Below the pieces are notes generated by a model. It saw only the letters and a list, made by a program, of their open reading frames with translations, made no database searches and was not told where the DNA came from. A stretch of DNA of 64,000 nucleotides, from assembly GCA_002440745.1 (NCBI GenBank), contig DJVB01000030.1:66114-130113 (forward strand), written 5' to 3'. This DNA is from Bacteroidales bacterium UBA6267 (lineage in GTDB: Bacteria > Bacteroidota > Bacteroidia > Bacteroidales > UBA1556). The translations under genes and the position numbers were made by a program. Position 1 is the first letter of the stretch, and each line of letters begins with the position of its first letter. Positions 45,687 through 54,368 of this stretch are shown here, in pieces.

Positions 45687-46223
45687 TTAAGCCAAATTAC
45701 TCAGGTGAGCTTTCAGTTTTTTGATTGCCCAATCGTAATGACTTGAAGTAGCAGATACACAATAACTTCCAAGAGTGGTTGTGCCGGTCCAATCATAGTA
45801 TTGTTTTGTGAAAAGCTCCTCATTTGAAAGCGGTTGCAGCAATTCTAACACATCTTTATGGCTATTTTTAAGTAATTCCTTAGCATCAGTTAAAGACGTA
45901 TTTTGGTGTTTTTTCCAAAACGCCACATTCATTTCACCATAAGTTTTCCAATTATATGGCTTAGGAAGAAAATCTGTTTTATTGCCTGATTTATTGGAGC
46001 TTACCCAGTTTAATAGAAGTTTATGCCACTCAAAAAGATGAATTAATACATCTCGAAGGTTTTTATCTCTACTCCAATGAGCTTCTTTTTTAGAAGCGTC
46101 CTCAGAAAAATTAAACTCTGTTTTTAATGCTATTTCGGTCAGTGAATCAATGAGTTGCCACAATTTGTCAAAGTTTGAGTTTGCAGCTTCAATTAAATCG
46201 GTTTTTGAGGTTGGTCTTGCCAT
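45687..46223 (-). CDS. ClbS/DfsB-family four-helix bundle protein
   Basis: A 178-residue cytoplasmic protein of the DinB-like four-helix superfamily, ClbS/DfsB branch. Family features: the start MARPTSKTDLIEAANSNFDK, the RDVLIHLFEWHKLLLNW helix, PYNWKTYGEMN and a C-terminal SATSSHYDWAIKK. ClbS of E. coli is a cyclopropane hydrolase that protects from colibactin, but most family members have no known substrate and there is no colibactin cluster here. It has its own transcription unit between ligA and lolD. Confidence 0.85.
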   Translation of the reverse strand: MARPTSKTDLIEAANSNFDKLWQLIDSLTEIALKTEFNFSEDASKKEAHWSRDKNLRDVLIHLFEWHKLLLNWVSSNKSGNKTDFLPKPYNWKTYGEMNVAFWKKHQNTSLTDAKELLKNSHKDVLELLQPLSNEELFTKQYYDWTGTTTLGSYCVSATSSHYDWAIKKLKAHLSNLA

Positions 46224-46466
46224 TTTTATGAGGTTGTTTTTGGGAATTTTAGTATTGGTTATATTGTATAAAGTATGATAAATCAGATAATTAGCTCTTT
46301 AGAAAACTTAATATTAACTGACTCGGCTAAAGTAAAAAAATATTGGATTCCACAAAAAAGGTAAATGAGAAATATTGGATATCATAATCAATAACTTAAC
46401 CATTCAATTATAAAAAAATTACATCGAACTCAAGTTATATTTAAACCAGAATTTCGTTTAATCGTT

Positions 46467-47135
46467 TTAACCTTCAATCACCCCATCCTTCAATCTAATG
46501 ATTCGGTCGGATTTGGCGGCGAGGCTAAGGTCATGGGTTACAATCACAAAGGTTTGACCCAACTCGTTGCGCAACTGCACAAAAAGGTCGTGGAGTTCGT
46601 TGGAGTTGGCTTCGTCAAGATTGCCGGAGGGTTCGTCGGCTAAAATCACATCGGGGCGGTTGATGAGAGCCCGTGCAATTGCCACTCGCTGGGCCTCACC
46701 TCCCGAAAGCTCGGCAGGTTTATGCTGTGCTCTGTCCTTAAGGTTGAGCATTTCGAGTAGTTGCAGTGCGTCGCGCTCCGCTTCGTTTTTTCCTCGGCGC
46801 GCAATATAGGCCGGTATGCAAATGTTTTCGATGGCTGTAAACTCCGGCAGCAAATGGTGAAACTGAAAAACAAAACCGATATGTTTGTTGCGGAAAGCTG
46901 CCAATTGATTTCCCTTGAGCGAGTTTAACTCGGTATCATTAATCCAAACTTTTCCCTTATCTGCTTGGTCAAGGCTGCCGATAATCTGCAAAAGGGTTGT
47001 CTTTCCGGCACCGCTCGGGCCCGTGATGGCAACCATTTCGGCTTTCGTTACCGAAAGGCTAACATCGTGTAAAACAACTAATTTACCATAAGATTTGGTG
47101 ATGCCTTCCGTGCGTATCAACAGATTTTCCGACAT
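46467..47135 (-). CDS. lolD: ABC transporter ATPase, LolD-like
   Basis: A 222-residue ATPase with Walker A GPSGAGKTT (about 39-47), Q-loop in GFVFQFHHLLPEFTAIEN, signature LSGGEAQRVAIARAL, Walker B VILADEP and H-loop VTHD. The combination FQFHHLLPEF with an ENI(C)IPA segment is the LolD/MacB pattern. LolCDE releases lipoproteins from the inner membrane for the Lol pathway. No LolC/E membrane gene is adjacent, which is common in Bacteroidota. The assignment to LolD rather than another MacB-type exporter is likely but not certain. Confidence 0.85.
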   Translation of the reverse strand: MSENLLIRTEGITKSYGKLVVLHDVSLSVTKAEMVAITGPSGAGKTTLLQIIGSLDQADKGKVWINDTELNSLKGNQLAAFRNKHIGFVFQFHHLLPEFTAIENICIPAYIARRGKNEAERDALQLLEMLNLKDRAQHKPAELSGGEAQRVAIARALINRPDVILADEPSGNLDEANSNELHDLFVQLRNELGQTFVIVTHDLSLAAKSDRIIRLKDGVIEG

Positions 47136-47671
47136 AAAAATTAATTTAGGCTTTCATGGGCGAAGGTAAATATTTATTGTATGCTACTGGCAGCTAATCT
47201 GAAGTTGTGGGATTGAACTTGCAACCTATAATCCATCAATCGACTTAAAAGCTGATTGAAATTTATAGGCGGTGAAGATGATTAATTTAATCGAAATGAA
47301 AAAATCCAAGGCAATAATGCGCTGTAAATATAAAAAATCCAAACCAATAATCACCGTGAAATGTGAAAAATCCAAACCGGAAAGTTGATTTCGTTACTTA
47401 AATCTTATTAATCCTTCTTTTTGATTTTTTAAAATGAGGTAAATCCGCTTTTTTCGCGAACTTAAAATATCTAATAATTATCATATTTTGCTAATTTTAA
47501 GGGAAATAAGATGTTACCATTTTTCCATTTATCTATATTTGCTCCGTTCATTTTCCCTGTATTTCTAATTTATTCTTTTCCGCAAAACATTTTTTTGTTT
47601 ATTTGTGGTAGAATCGTTATACGAAATACATAAACAGTACATTACAACAAACATTAAATCAGTATCATAAT
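47136..47671. other. Divergent lolD-hmgA intergenic region
   Basis: AT-rich, 536 bp. It must hold promoters for lolD (left) and the tyrosine operon (right), but no exact TAnnTTTG box is found. The only structure seen is a 33-bp imperfect tandem repeat at 47300-47375. Confidence 0.6.
47300..47375. repeat. 33-bp imperfect tandem repeat, about 2.3 units
   Basis: The block AAAAATCCAA recurs at 33-bp steps (AATCCAA at 47303, 47336 and 47369), with the following CAATAAT partly kept. There are too few units and too little conservation for a CRISPR array. Confidence 0.6.
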
Positions 47672-48832
47672 ATGGCCAGATACCATCGATTGGGCAAATT
47701 GCCCGAAAAACGTCATATCGCTTTCCGAAAACCTGACGGGACTTTATATCCTGAACAACTGATTTCTTCCGAGGGTTTTTCAAGCGATTATTCCCTGACT
47801 TATCATATTCACCGTCCAACACAAGTTTTGGAGGTCGAAAAACCTATTGATGTTGCATTGCAGTTTGCCAATCTTGATGGACTGATTAGCAGGAGTTTGA
47901 AGGGGTTTGATATTTCAGCCAACGATGATTATCTCGAAAGTCGCGTGCCTGTGCTTGGAAACGATGAAATCATCATCAGCCTTGCAGCTCCACGAAAATC
48001 GATGTCGGATTATTTTTTCAAAAATTCCCAAGCCTACGAAATGATTTTTGTGCATATCGGAAGCGGTGTTTTGAAAACTATGTATGGAAACATTTCCTTT
48101 TCTTATGGCGATCATCTGATTATTCCAAAAGGAGTTGTTTATCAGCTTCATTTTAATGACGAAAACAATCGACTTTTCATTGTGGAATCAACCACAGATT
48201 ACCGTTTTCCAAAGAAATATATCAATCGCTCCGGTCAGTTGATGGAACATGCCCCCTTTTACGAACGCGATATTCGCCTGCCTGAAAATCTCGAAACTCA
48301 TGAAGAAACCGGCGATTTCAAAGTGATGATTAAACGCGATAACAAAATTTATCCCTACCATTATCTTTCGCATCCTTTCGACGTTGTCGGGTGGGACGGC
48401 TACCATTATCCTTATGCGTTGAGCATCCACGATTTTTCGCCAATCACCGGAAAATTGCATCTGCCCCCACCAATTCATCAAACGTGGGAATGCGGAGGTG
48501 CGGTGTTATGTGCTTTTGTGCCAAGACTTTACGATTATCATCCCGATTCAGTACCTGCGCCTTATAACCATGCCAATATTGATAGCGACGAAGTTCTCTA
48601 TTATGTCGATGGCGATTTTATGAGTCGAAATAATATCCAAAAGGGACAAATTACCCTTCATCCAATGGGAATTCCTCATGGTCCTCATCCGGGTGCCGCA
48701 GAGCGCTCCATTGGCGAAAAAGAAACTCAGGAGTTAGCTGTTATGGTTGACACCTTTAAACCTCTGAAAATGACTGCTCAAGGAGCTGCAATTGAGGTGA
48801 AAGATTATTATAAATCATGGCTTGAACATTAA
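47672..48832 (+). CDS. hmgA: Homogentisate 1,2-dioxygenase
   Basis: A 386-residue cupin-type non-heme Fe(II) dioxygenase that opens homogentisate to maleylacetoacetate using O2. Family marks: the PEKRHIAFR start, PPIHQTWE near 266, the metal site HANIDSDEV (H300, E307) and HPMGIPHGPHPG (about 330-342). It is the first gene of a plus-strand run with hppD 14 bp downstream, then fahA and a flavin reductase. The order and spacing suggest one operon for tyrosine and phenylalanine degradation. No maiA (maleylacetoacetate isomerase) gene is in the window. Confidence 0.95.
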   Translation: MARYHRLGKLPEKRHIAFRKPDGTLYPEQLISSEGFSSDYSLTYHIHRPTQVLEVEKPIDVALQFANLDGLISRSLKGFDISANDDYLESRVPVLGNDEIIISLAAPRKSMSDYFFKNSQAYEMIFVHIGSGVLKTMYGNISFSYGDHLIIPKGVVYQLHFNDENNRLFIVESTTDYRFPKKYINRSGQLMEHAPFYERDIRLPENLETHEETGDFKVMIKRDNKIYPYHYLSHPFDVVGWDGYHYPYALSIHDFSPITGKLHLPPPIHQTWECGGAVLCAFVPRLYDYHPDSVPAPYNHANIDSDEVLYYVDGDFMSRNNIQKGQITLHPMGIPHGPHPGAAERSIGEKETQELAVMVDTFKPLKMTAQGAAIEVKDYYKSWLEH

Positions 48833-48846
48833 TTTAAACTACTAAT

Positions 48847-49941
48847 ATGAACAAAACTTCTCTACCCATTATCGGAACCGATTACGTTGAATTTTATGTG
48901 GGAAATGCCAAACAAGCTGCCCATTTTTATCAGTCTGCTTTTGGTTTTCAACCGCTTGCTTATGCCGGATTGGAAACAGGACTTAAAGACCGCACTTCTT
49001 ATGTGTTGCGGCAGGATAAAGTCACTTTTGTGCTAACTTCTGCAATGAAGCCCGACACCGATATTTCCGCTCACCATCAATTGCATGGTGATGGTGTAAA
49101 AGTGATTGCTCTTTGGGTTGATGACGCCACAAAAGCTTGGGAAGAAACTACCTCACGTGGCGCAAAATCCTTCATGGAGCCTCAAGTCATTAACGATGAA
49201 AATGGTCAGGTGGTGATTTCCGGAATCCATACCTACGGCGATACCGTTCATAAGTTTATCGAAAGAAAAAACTATAATGGAATTTTTCTGCCCGGTTTTG
49301 TGAAATGGGAGCCTGATTATGCACCCAAGGAAACCGGATTGTTATTCGTTGACCATATTGTTGGAAATGTAGGCTGGGGCGAAATGGATAAAACTGCCGA
49401 ATTTTATCGTGATGTTTTTGGTTTTGAACAACTTATCTCTTTCGATGATAAAGATATCTCAACGGAATATACAGCCTTAAAATCGAAGGTGATGGCGAAT
49501 GATAATTTCCGAATCAAATTCCCCATTAACGAGCCTGCGAAAGGGTTGAAAAAGTCCCAAATTGAAGAGTTTTTAGATTTCTATATGGGACCCGGCCCGC
49601 AGCACGTTGCGTTGGCAACTAATGATATTATTGCCACAATCGCTGATTTGCGTGCGCGTGGAGTTGAGTTTTTAGATGTGCCGGATGCATATTATGACAC
49701 TGTAACCGAACGTGTTGGGCAGATAGATGAAGATCTGGAAATACTGAAAAAGCATCGAATTCTGATTGACCGCGATGATGAGGGGTATCTCTTACAACTT
49801 TTTAGCAAACCGGTTCAAGACCGACCAACTTTCTTCTTTGAAATCATTCAGCGAAAAGGTGCAAAATCTTTTGGAAAGGGCAATTTCAAAGCTCTTTTCG
49901 AAAGTATTGAATTAGAACAAGGAAAGCGCGGTACTCTTTAA
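48847..49941 (+). CDS. hppD: 4-hydroxyphenylpyruvate dioxygenase
   Basis: A 364-residue VOC-fold Fe(II) enzyme making homogentisate from 4-hydroxyphenylpyruvate. The two-fold vicinal oxygen chelate domains are at about 8-150 and 162-335. Iron ligands are H170 (FVDHIVGN), H253 (PQHVALAT) and E332 (FFEIIQRKG); H170 to H253 has the same 83-residue distance as in characterised enzymes. The start lies 14 bp after the hmgA stop. It supplies the substrate of HmgA, so the first two enzymes are made together. Confidence 0.97.
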   Translation: MNKTSLPIIGTDYVEFYVGNAKQAAHFYQSAFGFQPLAYAGLETGLKDRTSYVLRQDKVTFVLTSAMKPDTDISAHHQLHGDGVKVIALWVDDATKAWEETTSRGAKSFMEPQVINDENGQVVISGIHTYGDTVHKFIERKNYNGIFLPGFVKWEPDYAPKETGLLFVDHIVGNVGWGEMDKTAEFYRDVFGFEQLISFDDKDISTEYTALKSKVMANDNFRIKFPINEPAKGLKKSQIEEFLDFYMGPGPQHVALATNDIIATIADLRARGVEFLDVPDAYYDTVTERVGQIDEDLEILKKHRILIDRDDEGYLLQLFSKPVQDRPTFFFEIIQRKGAKSFGKGNFKALFESIELEQGKRGTL

Positions 49942-49989
49942 TTGAAATTGGTGAACTCATTTTCAACGTATAATTATTAATTTTGGCTG

Positions 49990-50014
49990 TCTCATCAATC
50001 TTTTTTTGATGAGA
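49990..50014. other. Hairpin between hppD and fahA
   Basis: TCTCATCA and TGATGAGA form a perfect 8-bp stem with a loop rich in T. No T-run follows, and a TACTTTTA (near -7 consensus) lies just after it at 50018. It may be a processing site or part of an internal promoter. Confidence 0.5.
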
Positions 50015-50051
50015 TGGTACTTTTATAAAACTTCTTGAAATTCAAAAACTT

Positions 50052-51317
50052 ATGTTTGAAGTAAACAGTCCTGAAAATAAGAGTTGGTTAGTTGTTCCGG
50101 CAAATTCTGACTTCCCAATCCAGAATATTCCCTTTAGTGTGTTTAAAACCCTACGATCTGAACCTCGTTGTTGCACAAGAATCGGTGACACAATTATCGA
50201 TTTAGCTGCCTTAGCTGAAAACGGTTATTTTGATGAAATCGAAATGGATAGCTCAGTTTTCTACAGTTCGACCTTGAACGATTTTATGTCGTGTGGAAAG
50301 GCGATTACATCAAAGGTGCGGGAGCGAATTGCATGGCTTTTTAATAGTCAGAATCCTGAGTTTCCTAATCAGCAGAAGAGCGAAATACTTTTTCCGGCTG
50401 ACGAAATATTGATGCTTATGCCAATTGCGGTTGGCGACTATACCGATTTTTATAGCAGCATCGAACACGCAACTAATGTGGGAAAAATGTTTCGTGACCC
50501 GGAAAATGCACTGTTGCCAAACTGGAAACATTTGCCGGTAGGCTACCACGGAAGAAGCTCTTCCATAGTCGTTAGCGGCACGGATATTCATCGGCCAAAG
50601 GGGCAGATTCTACCTGCCGGTGCTGACAATCCCATTTTTAGCCCAAGTCGCCTAATGGATTTTGAGTTGGAAATGGCTTTCATAACAAATCGATCCACAG
50701 AATTGGGAGATTCCATTCCGGTTGAAAACGCCGAAGACTATATTTTTGGCTTTACCTTATTTAATGATTTATCGGCCAGAGATATACAAAAATGGGAGTA
50801 TGTGCCTCTCGGTCCCTTTCTCGGAAAAAACTTTGGTTCGGTAATTTCTCCGTGGATTATCACTCTTGAAGCTCTCGAGCCATTCCGTGTTGAGGGGCCG
50901 GTTCAGGAGCCTGAAGTTTTACCTTATTTAAAAACTACCGGTAAGCGGAATTTCGATATCAATTTAGAAGTTTATCTACAACCTGAAAATAGTTCACCTT
51001 CATTGATTTGTCAGTCGAACCATAAATATCTCTATTGGAATATTGCACAACAGCTTGCTCATCAAACTATTAACGGCTGCAATATCAACTCAGGCGATAT
51101 GTACGCTTCGGGAACTATTAGCGGTCCAACGGAAAATTCTTTTGGTAGCATGTTAGAGTTAAGTTGGGGAGGGAAAAAGGAAATACATCTTGCTGATGGT
51201 CAAACTCGCAAGTTTATTCAAGACAACGACACAATCATTATGAAAGCTTTTGCTCAAAATGGCACTGTTAGAATTGGTTTTGGAGACGTGATTACAAAAA
51301 TTTTACCTGCGAAATAA
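50052..51317 (+). CDS. fahA: Fumarylacetoacetase
   Basis: A 421-residue hydrolase that splits fumarylacetoacetate to fumarate and acetoacetate, the last step of tyrosine degradation. The N-terminal SH3-like domain (about 1-120) precedes the FAH core with VGDYTDFYSSIEHATNVG, GYHGRSSSIVVSG, DFELEMAF and FNDLSARDIQKWEY. The normal SR(D/E)HATNVG has I for R in 'SIEH', but other residues look intact. It is 110 bp after hppD. The last base of its TAA is the first of the next ATG (overlap 51317), so translation of the two genes is coupled. Confidence 0.96.
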   Translation: MFEVNSPENKSWLVVPANSDFPIQNIPFSVFKTLRSEPRCCTRIGDTIIDLAALAENGYFDEIEMDSSVFYSSTLNDFMSCGKAITSKVRERIAWLFNSQNPEFPNQQKSEILFPADEILMLMPIAVGDYTDFYSSIEHATNVGKMFRDPENALLPNWKHLPVGYHGRSSSIVVSGTDIHRPKGQILPAGADNPIFSPSRLMDFELEMAFITNRSTELGDSIPVENAEDYIFGFTLFNDLSARDIQKWEYVPLGPFLGKNFGSVISPWIITLEALEPFRVEGPVQEPEVLPYLKTTGKRNFDINLEVYLQPENSSPSLICQSNHKYLYWNIAQQLAHQTINGCNINSGDMYASGTISGPTENSFGSMLELSWGGKKEIHLADGQTRKFIQDNDTIIMKAFAQNGTVRIGFGDVITKILPAK

Positions 51318-52153
51318 TGAGACATTACGATACCTCAAAGATTAGTCATCGCGAGTTGCAAAATCTATTGCAAAATACTGTCATGCCGCGACCAATTGCT
51401 TTTGCGAGCACCATTGACCAAGAAGGAAATTTAAACCTTAGCCCTTTTAGTTTTTTCAACGCTTTTAGCTCTAATCCGCCAATTTTAATCTTTTCGCCTG
51501 CACGAAAGGGTAGGGATGGTAGTTTGAAACATAGTTATCTAAACGTTAAGGAAGTGCCTGAGGTTGTGATAAATATGGTTAGTTTTGAAATGGTTGAACA
51601 GATGAGTTTGGCCAGTACGGAATATGAGAAGGGGGTGAATGAGTTTGAAAAAGCCGGATTAACAGCCATTCCTTCAGAGACAGTTCGCCCGTTTCGGGTA
51701 AAGGAAAGTCCGGTTCATTTTGAATGTACTGTAAAAAATATCATCGAATTAGGAGATGAGGGCGGTGCAGGCAATTTGGTGATTTGTCATGTGAATATGA
51801 TTCATGTCGATGATGCAGCGGTTTTGATGGATGGCAGCATTGATGCCGATATTCTTGACTTTGTTGGAAGAATGGGAGGGGCTGATTATATAAAAGCATC
51901 CGGAAAAGCTCTTTTTCAAATACCCAAGCCTTTAGGCGTAATTGGAATCGGGATTGATGCGCTTCCTGAGTTCATTCGCACATCTGAGTACTTGACTGGT
52001 AATGAATTAGCTCGTTTAGGTGGTTTGGAAAAACTTCCGGAATTCGATCTAAACCATCAGCCCACTGTCGATGATTTTTTCGAGGCTCAAAAACTTCTTG
52101 CTGCAGGTGAATCGGCAAAAGCTCTAAACTTTCTACTTGGACTCAAGGAATAA
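51317..52153 (+). CDS. Flavin-reductase-family (split-barrel FMN-binding) protein
   Basis: A 278-residue protein of the DIM6/NTAB flavin reductase family. The N-terminal 190 residues form the FMN split barrel (MPRPIAFASTID, SPFSFFNAFSSNPPILIFSP, TVKNIIELGD and NLVICHVNMIHVDD). The C-terminal 80 residues form a helical extension seen in Bacteroidota homologues. Overlap with fahA and a convergent terminator make it the last gene of the tyrosine operon. It may supply reduced flavin, or act on an aromatic intermediate; the sequence does not decide. It is not a known step of the pathway, so its constant neighbourhood would be informative. Confidence 0.85.
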   Translation: MRHYDTSKISHRELQNLLQNTVMPRPIAFASTIDQEGNLNLSPFSFFNAFSSNPPILIFSPARKGRDGSLKHSYLNVKEVPEVVINMVSFEMVEQMSLASTEYEKGVNEFEKAGLTAIPSETVRPFRVKESPVHFECTVKNIIELGDEGGAGNLVICHVNMIHVDDAAVLMDGSIDADILDFVGRMGGADYIKASGKALFQIPKPLGVIGIGIDALPEFIRTSEYLTGNELARLGGLEKLPEFDLNHQPTVDDFFEAQKLLAAGESAKALNFLLGLKE

Positions 52154-52291
52154 TCCCAGATTGCGCATTAGCACAAACGATAAATACAATCTAATGAAAA
52201 TCCATTGATTTTCAAAGATTTTCTAAATCAGGGTTTAACCCAACTAAAGCAGTAGTTCGTCTTTTAGGCTCCTATCGCAAATTGGGTTAAT

Positions 52292-52327
52292 AAAAAAAAG
52301 CTGCATTTATTCGATGCAGCTTTTTTG
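52292..52327. terminator. Bidirectional terminator between tyrosine operon and superoxide reductase gene
   Basis: GCTGCAT and ATGCAGC pair around TTATTCG and are flanked by A8 on the left and T6 on the right, so it ends both convergent genes. Confidence 0.9.
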
Positions 52328-52347
52328 TTTTGTGTGTATTGGAGTTT

Positions 52348-52872
52348 CTATCCTTCAAAAACTGCGGTATTTTCCCAGATACCATGCAAATTACAACCGG
52401 CTTCTATACGAACTTTGTCTCCTGCAATTAAGGTATAAACAATTTTTGCGGCGCCACGAACAGGTCCGTTTTCGTTTTCGATATGAGCAATTTGAGCGTC
52501 ATTAACATAAAAAGTGAGGTAATCAATCCAATGCTCTTTAATAGCAGGATGGATAATGCCACGCATTCCCAGAATTACATCAATTGTTACAAAACCATTC
52601 TCGTCCGGTTTTGAGAAACTGATTTCGGGTGTGTGTTTTAGCTCGTGGTCGGTAGGATTTTCGGGATCGGCAAAAGTCATTTTCATGCGATTAACAATGA
52701 GCTTTTCGCGTTCCGATTTTTCAACTACAGGTGGAGGAGGAGCTAAGCTGTCTTGTGGTTGAGTTTCAGGTGCTGCAACTTCGCTGTTGTTTTCGCACGA
52801 AAGTGCCCAAATACCTGCACTTCCAACAAAGGCAGCCATTCCGGCTTTTTTAATCATTTCTCGTCTGTTCAT
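52348..52872 (-). CDS. Exported superoxide reductase-like (desulfoferrodoxin/neelaredoxin) lipoprotein
   Basis: A 174-residue protein. The N-terminus has NRRE and a hydrophobic stretch ending in ALSC (C26), which fits a Tat-type lipoprotein signal. A Pro-rich linker follows. The class II superoxide reductase fold covers about 55-174, with iron ligands H80 (KHTPEI), H108 and H114 (HPAIKEHW) and C160/H163 (CNLHG). The H-to-H spacing of 6 and the C-to-H spacing of 3 equal those of known enzymes. SORs reduce superoxide to H2O2 without making O2 and are common in anaerobes; an exported lipoprotein version is less usual. It may handle superoxide at the periplasmic face. Confidence 0.88.
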   Translation of the reverse strand: MNRREMIKKAGMAAFVGSAGIWALSCENNSEVAAPETQPQDSLAPPPPVVEKSEREKLIVNRMKMTFADPENPTDHELKHTPEISFSKPDENGFVTIDVILGMRGIIHPAIKEHWIDYLTFYVNDAQIAHIENENGPVRGAAKIVYTLIAGDKVRIEAGCNLHGIWENTAVFEG

Positions 52873-52895
52873 AATCTTAAAATTTTAACTTTGCA

Positions 52896-52903
52896 CAAAA
52901 TTA
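52896..52903 (-). promoter_or_regulatory. -7 promoter box of the superoxide reductase gene
   Basis: TAATTTTG on the minus strand matches TAnnTTTG, 23 bp before the ATG at 52872. Confidence 0.5.
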
Positions 52904-52986
52904 AGAAAATTAGTGCGCCTAAGACTTAATAATTATCAATCTTATGTAAAGTTAAATTTACCGGATTGAGCCCGATTTAAAAAACA

Positions 52987-53034
52987 GTTAACGTTTGGTT
53001 AACATATTTATAAACTAAGTAACATTAAGTTAAC
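52987..53034 (+). promoter_or_regulatory. PHO-box-like 11-bp direct repeats upstream of 53114
   Basis: GTTAAC occurs at 52987 and 52998 (11 bp apart). AGTAAC at 53018 and GTTAAC at 53029 form a second pair with the same step. PhoB-family regulators bind tandem 11-bp repeats of this layout. The right pair ends 43 bp before the -7 box. Confidence 0.5.
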
Positions 53035-53077
53035 GATTAAATAAATTTAAGTTTTCTTTAAATCCTTTCCGTCAGAT

Positions 53078-53085
53078 TATTTTTG
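53078..53085 (+). promoter_or_regulatory. -7 promoter box of the small CarboxypepD_reg protein gene
   Basis: TATTTTTG matches TAnnTTTG and is followed by a 28-bp gap to the ATG at 53114. The same GCAG context follows the box before tRNA-Met. Confidence 0.6.
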
Positions 53086-53113
53086 CAGCTGAATTAAATC
53101 AAACTTAAATACA

Positions 53114-53479
53114 ATGAAGAATATTTTGTTAGCTTTCGTTTTTGTTTTCGCAATCAGTGCAGTAGTTGCCGAAAATGTTGAGAAAAACAATCCATCTGAA
53201 GCGTCATCAAGTGCTGCTGCTACTGCAACAGTTAGTGGTAATGTTGTTGATTTTGAGTCAGGTGAATCTTTAGCAGGAGCTGAAGTAACCATCGAAGGAA
53301 CAAATATCGTAACTTACACTGACTTAGATGGTAATTTCGTTTTTGAAAACCTAAAAGCAGGTAATTACACCATGACTATTCGTTATATTTCTTACAAGAA
53401 CAGCCTTGTAGAAAATATGAGCGTTAGCACAACCACTCAAAACACTGTTCAAGTGCAATTGATGCCGGAAAGCAATTAA
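53114..53479 (+). CDS. Small secreted carboxypeptidase-regulatory-like domain protein
   Basis: A 121-residue exported protein. The signal peptide covers about 1-19 (AVVAEN at the end) and is followed by a low-complexity Ser/Ala/Asn linker. One CarboxypepD_reg domain (about 39-121) has VSGNVVDFESGESLAGAEVTI, TDLDGNFVFENLKAGNYT and a closing VQVQLMP. The same domain caps the N-terminus of the TonB receptor at 54518, but here it stands alone with no enzyme or barrel. Its role is unknown; it may be a periplasmic or surface accessory. It has its own promoter, the PHO-box-like repeats and a terminator. Confidence 0.82.
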   Translation: MKNILLAFVFVFAISAVVAENVEKNNPSEASSSAAATATVSGNVVDFESGESLAGAEVTIEGTNIVTYTDLDGNFVFENLKAGNYTMTIRYISYKNSLVENMSVSTTTQNTVQVQLMPESN

Positions 53480-53502
53480 CGTATTAATATACTTAAGCTA
53501 AG

Positions 53503-53550
53503 ATGCCTTTATTTGAGGAGTATAAAACCCCGAAAATAAAGGCATTTTTA
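53503..53550 (+). terminator. Terminator after the CarboxypepD_reg gene
   Basis: ATGCCTTTATTT and AAATAAAGGCAT form a 12-bp perfect stem followed by TTTTATTG. Confidence 0.85.
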
Positions 53551-53597
53551 TTGTGAAATATCAAACTGTTTTAACATACCGACCCCTTAAAATTGTG

Positions 53598-53605
53598 TAT
53601 ATTTG
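53598..53605 (+). promoter_or_regulatory. -7 promoter box of the MORN-variant protein gene
   Basis: TATATTTG matches TAnnTTTG, 60 bp before the ATG at 53666. Confidence 0.5.
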
Positions 53606-53665
53606 TACCCATCAACAACAGTTCATATTCAAGTAGTTTAGTAAAATCATTATAAAAGCAAGATC

Positions 53666-54127
53666 ATGAAAAAGATATTAGTAATTATCCTTGCAGTTAT
53701 GACCGGATTAGCGGTCAATGCTCAAAAATTGGAATTAAAAGACGGACTTTATTATAAAAATGGCGCTCTGTATTCGGGTGTTTATAAAGAGTATTTCGAT
53801 AATTCTGAAGTGCTCAAAGTAGAGCTTTCCATCAAGAATGGTAAATTAGATGGTATTTCAAAGTATTATCATCCTAATGGGCAGTTGAAATCGCAATATA
53901 GCTATCTCAATGGTGCAAAAGATGGACTTTGGATAACCTATAACGATAAAGGCCTCAAAACTGCTGAGGCGCGGTATCTGCTCGATAAGAAGGACGGATT
54001 TTGGTATATTTGGGATGATAATGGGGTTAAGCGATATGAAATGCATTATACCAAAGGTGAGAAAACCGGAACATGGTATATGTGGGATGCTGAAGGCAAA
54101 CTTATAATGGAACGCAAGTACAGTTAG
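53666..54127 (+). CDS. Secreted YwqK-type MORN-variant repeat protein
   Basis: A 153-residue exported protein. The signal peptide spans 1-19 (GLAVNAQ). At least four MORN_2-type units follow, of the pattern NGKLDGISKYYHPNGQLK, NGAKDGLWITYNDKG and KGEKTGTWYMWDAEGK. YwqK-type proteins are named antitoxins in Bacillus, but in Bacteroidota they are mostly secreted and unlinked to a toxin. No toxin gene is adjacent. Function unknown. Unlike the MORN tail of the membrane glycosyltransferase at 30484, these are the MORN_2 variant. Confidence 0.85.
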   Translation: MKKILVIILAVMTGLAVNAQKLELKDGLYYKNGALYSGVYKEYFDNSEVLKVELSIKNGKLDGISKYYHPNGQLKSQYSYLNGAKDGLWITYNDKGLKTAEARYLLDKKDGFWYIWDDNGVKRYEMHYTKGEKTGTWYMWDAEGKLIMERKYS

Positions 54128-54150
54128 TTTTTTTGCGGGCTTTTACAGAA

Positions 54151-54182
54151 AAGGCTGTTCTTTAAAACGGACAGCCTTTTTG
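54151..54182 (+). terminator. Terminator after the MORN-variant gene
   Basis: AAGGCTGT and ACAGCCTT form the stem and TTTTTG follows. Confidence 0.8.
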
Positions 54183-54368
54183 TTTATTGGGAATAATGCT
54201 ATTTATCTGACATTCAAAATGTAATAACTGTAGGTTAATGGGGTGCTGAAAAAATCCATCACATTCCAATCCAACATCCGCATACCCGAATCGATGAATT
54301 TATCCTAATGCCCGACCATAGTCATTAGACTGTGCATTTACAAATAATGGATGAAAATACGAAAGACT

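Noticed and set aside
47300..47375. CRISPR array
   Set aside because: Units are imperfect, 33 bp in total with no separate spacers, and no cas genes are present.
53666..54127. YwqK antitoxin of a toxin-antitoxin pair
   Set aside because: The protein has a signal peptide and no toxin gene lies nearby, so a secreted MORN-variant protein is the better reading.
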